Below, in pieces: positions 59,407 through 64,000 of a DNA stretch of 64,000 nt. How positions within the stretch are numbered: the first letter of the stretch is position 1; each line of letters begins with the position of its first letter. The stretch lies in the NCBI GenBank assembly GCA_021613375.1, contig CM038704.1, positions 29,753,582 to 29,817,581 of the forward strand, read 5' to 3'. The notes under the pieces were generated by a model, which did no database searches, had not been told where the DNA came from, and worked only from the letters and a program-made list of their open reading frames with translations. Origin of the DNA: Megaleporinus macrocephalus. Lineage: Eukaryota > Chordata > Actinopteri > Characiformes > Anostomidae. The position numbers and the translations under genes are program-made.

Positions 59407-60520
59407 TAACCAAAACCATCCAGCCAAATGCATCCTGTGGGCTGCGTCCTGTGACCACTGATGAAGGTCTAGATCAGGGGTATTTAATTAGAATTCAGTA
59501 GGGTCCAGTTAGAGGAGATTTCCTCACGCCAAGGTCCAGACCGTCATCATTTCTAATATATGTTATGATTCAGTGCCATATCCTGTATATTTAAGTTACA
59601 TAGTATCAGCATCTTATACCATCAGCACCTGAAAGACAAACTTATTACAAATATTGTTTAGTATATTTCAGTAAATTTACTGTTTAAATGCTGAACTGAA
59701 ACATGGCCTACAAAAAAAAAACAGAATGCTTTTGACAATCTTAAATTGTTTATTTATAGAGAAAGTAAATAAATTTGTGTCATCTTGTTATCTTGTTAAC
59801 ATGTGTCAAATTTGTTAACTCACAAATTTACACGTTGGTTTTACATAGCAGTATTCTTCAAAACTAGACGAGCAAGTCATTCCATAACCGTTCCTGGTTG
59901 AACAGTTAGTTTTCACTGTTGACTTTTCAGCTTTTAGAGCACGTTATTCTTTCTGACTCGCTTTAGTCTCCGGCTGCTGCTCCTTGCTTCGTATCTCGCC
60001 TGTGTGCGCGCCGCACTCCCCAATGTGCATAGATCTTATTGGCTGAGGAGCGCTGTCGCTGATCTTACAGCGTACGCGATTGGTCTCTGAGTTCACTGCG
60101 CCGTAAAGCCTGTATACCGTAAAGACAAGAAAAGCTCCATCGCTTAAAATAAACACAGTCAAAATTAAATTATTCTCAATAGTTTATCGGTTTGGGCAAA
60201 GTCTGGGTCCGAATCCGGACCGCGTTCCACCTATTAGTGACCTCTGGACTAGAGGATGACCAACACCAACTGTACAGCAACAGATATTGCTTCTGACATC
60301 TTCACATACGTACTGGACCGACAAGGTGGATATGTCTAATAAAATGAACAGTCCTGTGGGGGTCCTGACCATTAAAGAACAGAAGTGGAAGGGGCTAACA
60401 AATTATGCAGAGAAACAGATGGACTAGAGTCCGTAATTATAGAACTACAAAGTGCACCTATATGGTAAGCAGAGCTGATAAAACTGGAGTGCAGAAAGAA
60501 GGCAGTGTTTATAATAAAGT
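59407..60520. mobile_element. foldback element remnant split by a hAT insertion
   Basis: The left piece (59407-59474: CATCCTGTGGGC, CTGTGACCACTGATGAAGGT) and the right piece (60255-60520: GATGACCAACACC, then CAGATGGACTAGAGTCCG and CTACAAAGTGC) follow the same order as the centre and right arm of the complete copy at 45514-46270. The left arm is missing. The central part is interrupted at 59475-60246 by another transposon. Confidence 0.75.
59475..60246. mobile_element. hAT-type non-autonomous transposon, nested
   Basis: Starts CAGGGGTATTTAATTAG and ends with the reverse complement of CAGAGGTCACTAATAGG, so the termini share the hAT-style CAGRGGTNA end. The flanks GTCTAGAT (59467-59474) and GACTAGAG (60247-60254) match at six of eight positions, as expected for an aged 8-bp target duplication. 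The uninterrupted relative at 45514-46270 confirms that the flanking foldback sequence is contiguous without it. The interior is non-coding, AT-rich in the left half with a CpG-rich stretch at about 59970-60115. No transposase remains. Confidence 0.78.
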
Positions 60521-60859
60521 GCTTGCATCATCAGAATATTTTGATGTAAACACAAAGTTTAAGTAAAAAACCCTAACAAAAACAAATTAAAAACAACAAA
60601 AAAGAAATTCTGTAATGCCCCCGGGACTATAGAACCCAAATGGAGCCGTTATTTGTTTTTGCATCACCATAATCAGATGATGCCCTCAATACTGAAATCT
60701 GGCAGCTAATGCATGCTAACATTAAGTGGGAGGAATAATCTATTGCAAAATCTATATTGAAGTCTAGTCAGGCCAGACATGAGTGAGAGCCATGGCCTTT
60801 TAAGCGCTATTGACTTAAAGAGCACACTACTATTACTATCATGTCTTCCTCTTAGAAAA

Positions 60860-60860
<1 letters not shown>
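60521..60860. other. non-coding DNA
   Basis: No gene or element recognised. Confidence 0.45.

Positions 60861-60913
<53 letters not shown>
60861..60913. repeat. (TA)n microsatellite
   Basis: Begins TACATACATA and becomes pure TA. Confidence 0.97.
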
Positions 60914-60916
<3 letters not shown>

Positions 60917-62449
60917 ATAGTGCAGTCTCCATGTCACTCAATAAAGAAAGGAGCCAGAGGGCTGAGGGATTGATGGGATCATGCAGTACGAGCAGTAATG
61001 AAATGATGCAGCTCTCTTTCGTACTGACCGTACAGATATTAGCGCATGATGCAACTGACCTTGCTCTCCAGCATTTCCTTGTACTCCTGCCAATGGACTG
61101 TTGCCCACGGAGTGACCCAAACAAAGAGAGGATGGACTGGCAATCAGGAATCACAGCAAGTTTCTGGATGTCTGATTATGTTGTATTTCATTTGGAATAT
61201 TAGTTAGTAAATATTTGGTAGTGTAAGCATAATTACGGTTGCTAAATGCTTATTAACTTAAATGTACAGTCAAAGGAAAAACATTTAATTGGTATAGACC
61301 TTTTAAGAAAAATCTTTTCTTGGTGAGGTCACAGCTATCCATGGCCTGAGTTTAAAAAATGGTTGGCACGGTCAAAGGCTGATGCTCAGTGCACATATGA
61401 CTAAACTTGCTTAAAAGGTTGATGCTCGTCTGAGCAGTGATACAGTTAAACATGCTGTTGCACAACAAATTTATTTGCATATACAAGCAGAGCAGGGTTC
61501 AGCTCATATTTGCAATATGAATGCAAAACACCACAGTTAAAAGTTATTCTAGCGCCTGTGGGTAATCAGTGGATGAGCGAATGCTAAAGCTAACAGCTAA
61601 ACGTTACATGAGTGGCAGTCGTAATCTTTTGTGCAATGTAACCTACTTTCTGTTTCATGATTGATGTGAAAGCATGTTGGCTCATTGAGGTAATTAAGAA
61701 CAGTTATTTTCTAACTTCAGTTTTCAGGCTAGCTTAACCGCAAAAAGTTACTTCAGTCATGTTTAGTGACATGTTAGGGCACTCATGTTTTGTAGTAGCG
61801 TTACTGACTTTAATTCCATATTGCTAGGTTAGATGTTTGTACAATGCTAACTGCAACTTCTTTTAATATTTAATGTTTAAAAGGTTTAAATTATTGGCCC
61901 TCTCTCTACACTACCTCTTAGACTGATGCTAGCTAACTCTGTTAGCTGATATAACAGAATGGACAGTTAGTATTCTCCTCTAAGTGTGCTAGGTGTGCTA
62001 GAAGCACACGCTAACATTCAAGTTCCCAGCTTGTTAGCATCATTTGATAGGGGCAACCCAGCTAGTAGGTGGAACTGGACTTATACAAATTGGTGGGGGG
62101 TGGGTGTACTGGGAGAAAATCTAAAAGAAACACAATCCATTTAAAATGTTTTTTTCTGTGGCATCTATGATTTTCTATGGCAAGAAGTAAGTTTCTTATA
62201 GCAAAAAAAAATGACTGAGGAGAAGTGACAATACACTCTGAACAAGTTTCCACTGCTGCTGTTTCAAGACTTCAGGTCCAAGTTTCATATCAAGGTGTGT
62301 TTCAAACAGAGGCAGTTCATTAGGGTTTTGGAAAGAAAGAAAAAAGGTAGTTCATTCAAGACGAACACGAGCAGTCATATCGGTATAGAGTCTTTTAGGA
62401 TCTTTTATTGAGTTAGGGCTGTTTATGGCCTTTCACAGAATTCAGTCGA
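60914..62449. other. non-coding DNA
   Basis: No gene supported. Overlapping frames on both strands at 60931-61203 are mutually antisense. Between 61560 and 62060 the words GCTAAC, GTTAGC and GCTAGC are over-represented, a pattern common in fish low-complexity DNA. Confidence 0.45.
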
Positions 62450-62960
62450 TATATTAGCATGAATGAACACTAACACTAAAACACGTGGGTCAGCAGAAGG
62501 TAGGACGACTCAGCCACACGCACACATACGGCGTGCTGTGCCGCTGACCTCTCGTGTGTCGCCACATCAACATCTGTCATTTCACACAAATGAGTTCCTG
62601 CAGCGGCGTCCGCTTCAGCCCCGCAGAATTTACATCAGGAAAGTATTGGAGGAAAGCGTGCTAAATTTGAGCGCACGGCCTGAATATGCATTGGGAAATT
62701 ATGCCGCCCGCCACCCTGCCAAATATTATGCTCATTTATTTTTTCCTCCACCCCAACCATGGGTGTCCTGGCACATTATTAGCGGCTAATCATGTGGTCC
62801 ATAAAAGGCATAACCAACATGGCCGCTTGCAGACCAGTCCCAATCAGAGCAATAGGGAAAGAGCTGATTGCTCATTAGTTCTATTAGTGGCCTGGATCCT
62901 CAGGTTTCAGTCGGTTCCAACTGACCATGTCCTATTAATGACTTAAATACTATCTGCTGG
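62450..62960. promoter_or_regulatory. candidate conserved non-coding element
   Basis: Repeat-free. It includes TGAATATGCATTGGG, ATTATTAGCGGCTAATCATG and GCTGATTGCTCATTAG, with several paired TTAG/CTAA cores. Two overlapping + frames (62463-62789 and 62686-62946) have no recognised domain. It may be an enhancer. Confidence 0.3.
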
Positions 62961-63814
62961 GAGAGCACAGAGCAGCCCTGCGAACATTCGCCCACTGCTG
63001 GACACACATACAAGATTTTTGATGTTGGCCCTGGACTGCATTCCAACTGGCAGAGTTTACAATATCCTGGGCTGAGGAAATGAAAGGGGACACCAACTTT
63101 ATCTCTTCACTCCTTCAACTCCTTTAGTGGCATAAAAACATAAACAAACCAAATTTATCTACCGTTTAAGGTCAGTGGGTTTAGCAATATGCTTGACTGT
63201 AAGAAAGCAAAGATGCACTTGCAAGTAAAATATGGCAATAACAAACATGGCGTTTTGAGAAAACAGCTCAGTGAACACAAGAAGATGCTGTCACTATGAT
63301 ATCCATCTTTAAAGAGCTGCCATATGAGGGCTAACACAAGGCTGTCATGTGTTAACGTCATTCAGATTGGCTTATGGCAAAAAAAGTCAGGATTGTTCAG
63401 AGTGGTGATGATAGGAACCAGACGTCTGAATTATCTCACATATCTCCCAGAAAGCTGTTAGATGATATGCTTATGCTACCTGATATCTAACACATTGTTT
63501 TTGGTCTAACATGTTTTAATGTTTTGGTCTATATTTTGGTCAATTTTGCCACAAGCAGCTTTATAAAACCCCAGAAAACATATTTCGGTTCGCTGGTCAT
63601 TTTAGATAACATTCCTCTATATTGTGTTGTAGACATTGTAACCCCTGTTACCTGTCTTTACAGCTTTACAGCAAAATTTCCCATCATACGATTTCACTTC
63701 AAATCACTCTGAAAGACTTTGTCTACTCAGCAGGTGAATTATGGAGAATATGATATCAGTTCTGTTTCATGCTTAAATGTGCATATTGTACTATTGTACT
63801 ATATTCTACTATAT
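62961..63814. other. non-coding DNA
   Basis: No gene or element recognised. Confidence 0.45.
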
Positions 63815-63960
63815 TCTGCTCACCATATAGGAGCACTTTGTAGTTCTACAATTGCAGATTGTAGTCCATCTGAGTCACTGCATACTTTGTTAGCCTCTGT
63901 TCTTTAGTGGTCAGGACCCCATAGGATCACCACAGTGCAGTTATTGTTCCTGATCTCGCT
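63815..63960. mobile_element. foldback element, left-arm fragment at the window edge
   Basis: CACCATATAGGAGCACTTTG, TAGTTCTACAATTGCAG and ATTGTAGTCCATCTGAG followed by GTGGTCAGGACCCC match the left arm of the copy at 45514-46270 in order. The sequence diverges after about 63930, and any continuation lies near or beyond the window end. Confidence 0.65.
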
Positions 63961-64000
63961 TTCTCTCTTAATGTTGTTTTAGTACGAGGGTAAACATCAG

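Overview
This is vertebrate nuclear DNA, almost certainly from a teleost fish. The evidence is the dense debris of several Tc1-like transposon lineages, hAT and foldback miniature elements, a fish-type L2-clade LINE ending in a TTGAC repeat instead of poly(A), and very abundant CA, CT and AT microsatellites. The foldback family repeated here and the mix of Tc1 lineages suggest an otophysan (characin, catfish or knifefish group), but this is a weak inference from memory. No operons, rRNA, tRNA or CRISPR arrays were seen.

No host protein-coding gene could be supported on either strand. The only long open frames with recognisable domains belong to one LINE at about 22.48-25.40 kb. The other long frames lie in simple repeats (CT tract at 2-2.9 kb, CT runs at 12.4 and 52.3 kb, AT runs at 38.8, 41.0 and 53.4 kb) or in transposon debris. 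The window therefore looks like a gene desert or the inside of a very large intron.

Layout: 0-4.8 kb is non-coding with two regulatory-looking blocks around a 0.9-kb pyrimidine tract. 4.86-5.36 kb is an internally deleted Tc1 element with both ends. 5.4-12.3 kb is quiet apart from short repeats. 12.7-13.45 kb and 17.3-17.84 kb hold decayed sense-strand Tc1 transposases of two lineages. 18.54-19.2 kb holds an antisense Tc1 of a third lineage, which recurs at 8.7, 22.4, 47.7-48.1 and 49.9-51.0 kb. 22.48-25.40 kb is the L2 LINE, with endonuclease and reverse transcriptase broken by two small lesions. 25.8-44.8 kb alternates regulatory-looking low-repeat blocks with LINE 3' stubs, foldback elements and microsatellites. 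44.9-46.27 kb is a fourth Tc1 lineage abutted by a complete 757-bp foldback element with near full-length inverted arms. 54.1-56.2 kb holds a diverged direct duplication containing miniature inverted-repeat elements. 59.4-60.5 kb is a foldback remnant split by a hAT-type insertion with a recognisable 8-bp target duplication.

Several blocks (about 0.7-1.0, 3.4-4.0, 14.4-15.1, 16.2-16.7, 20.6-21.3, 25.8-26.4, 33.4-33.6, 36.4-37.3, 46.6-46.9, 52.4-53.0, 58.0-58.25 and 62.45-62.95 kb) lack recognisable repeats and are rich in TAAT, TAATTA and octamer-type motifs. They resemble the conserved non-coding enhancers that surround developmental regulator genes, but this is inference from texture only and needs cross-species alignment. 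I found no convincing previously undescribed biological system. The most checkable unusual structures are the large foldback palindrome, the nested hAT insertion, the duplicated block at 54-56 kb, the G tract at 31.6 kb and a 14-bp octamer-containing word shared by two candidate regulatory blocks. Transposon family identities rest on pattern recognition from memory, without a database search.
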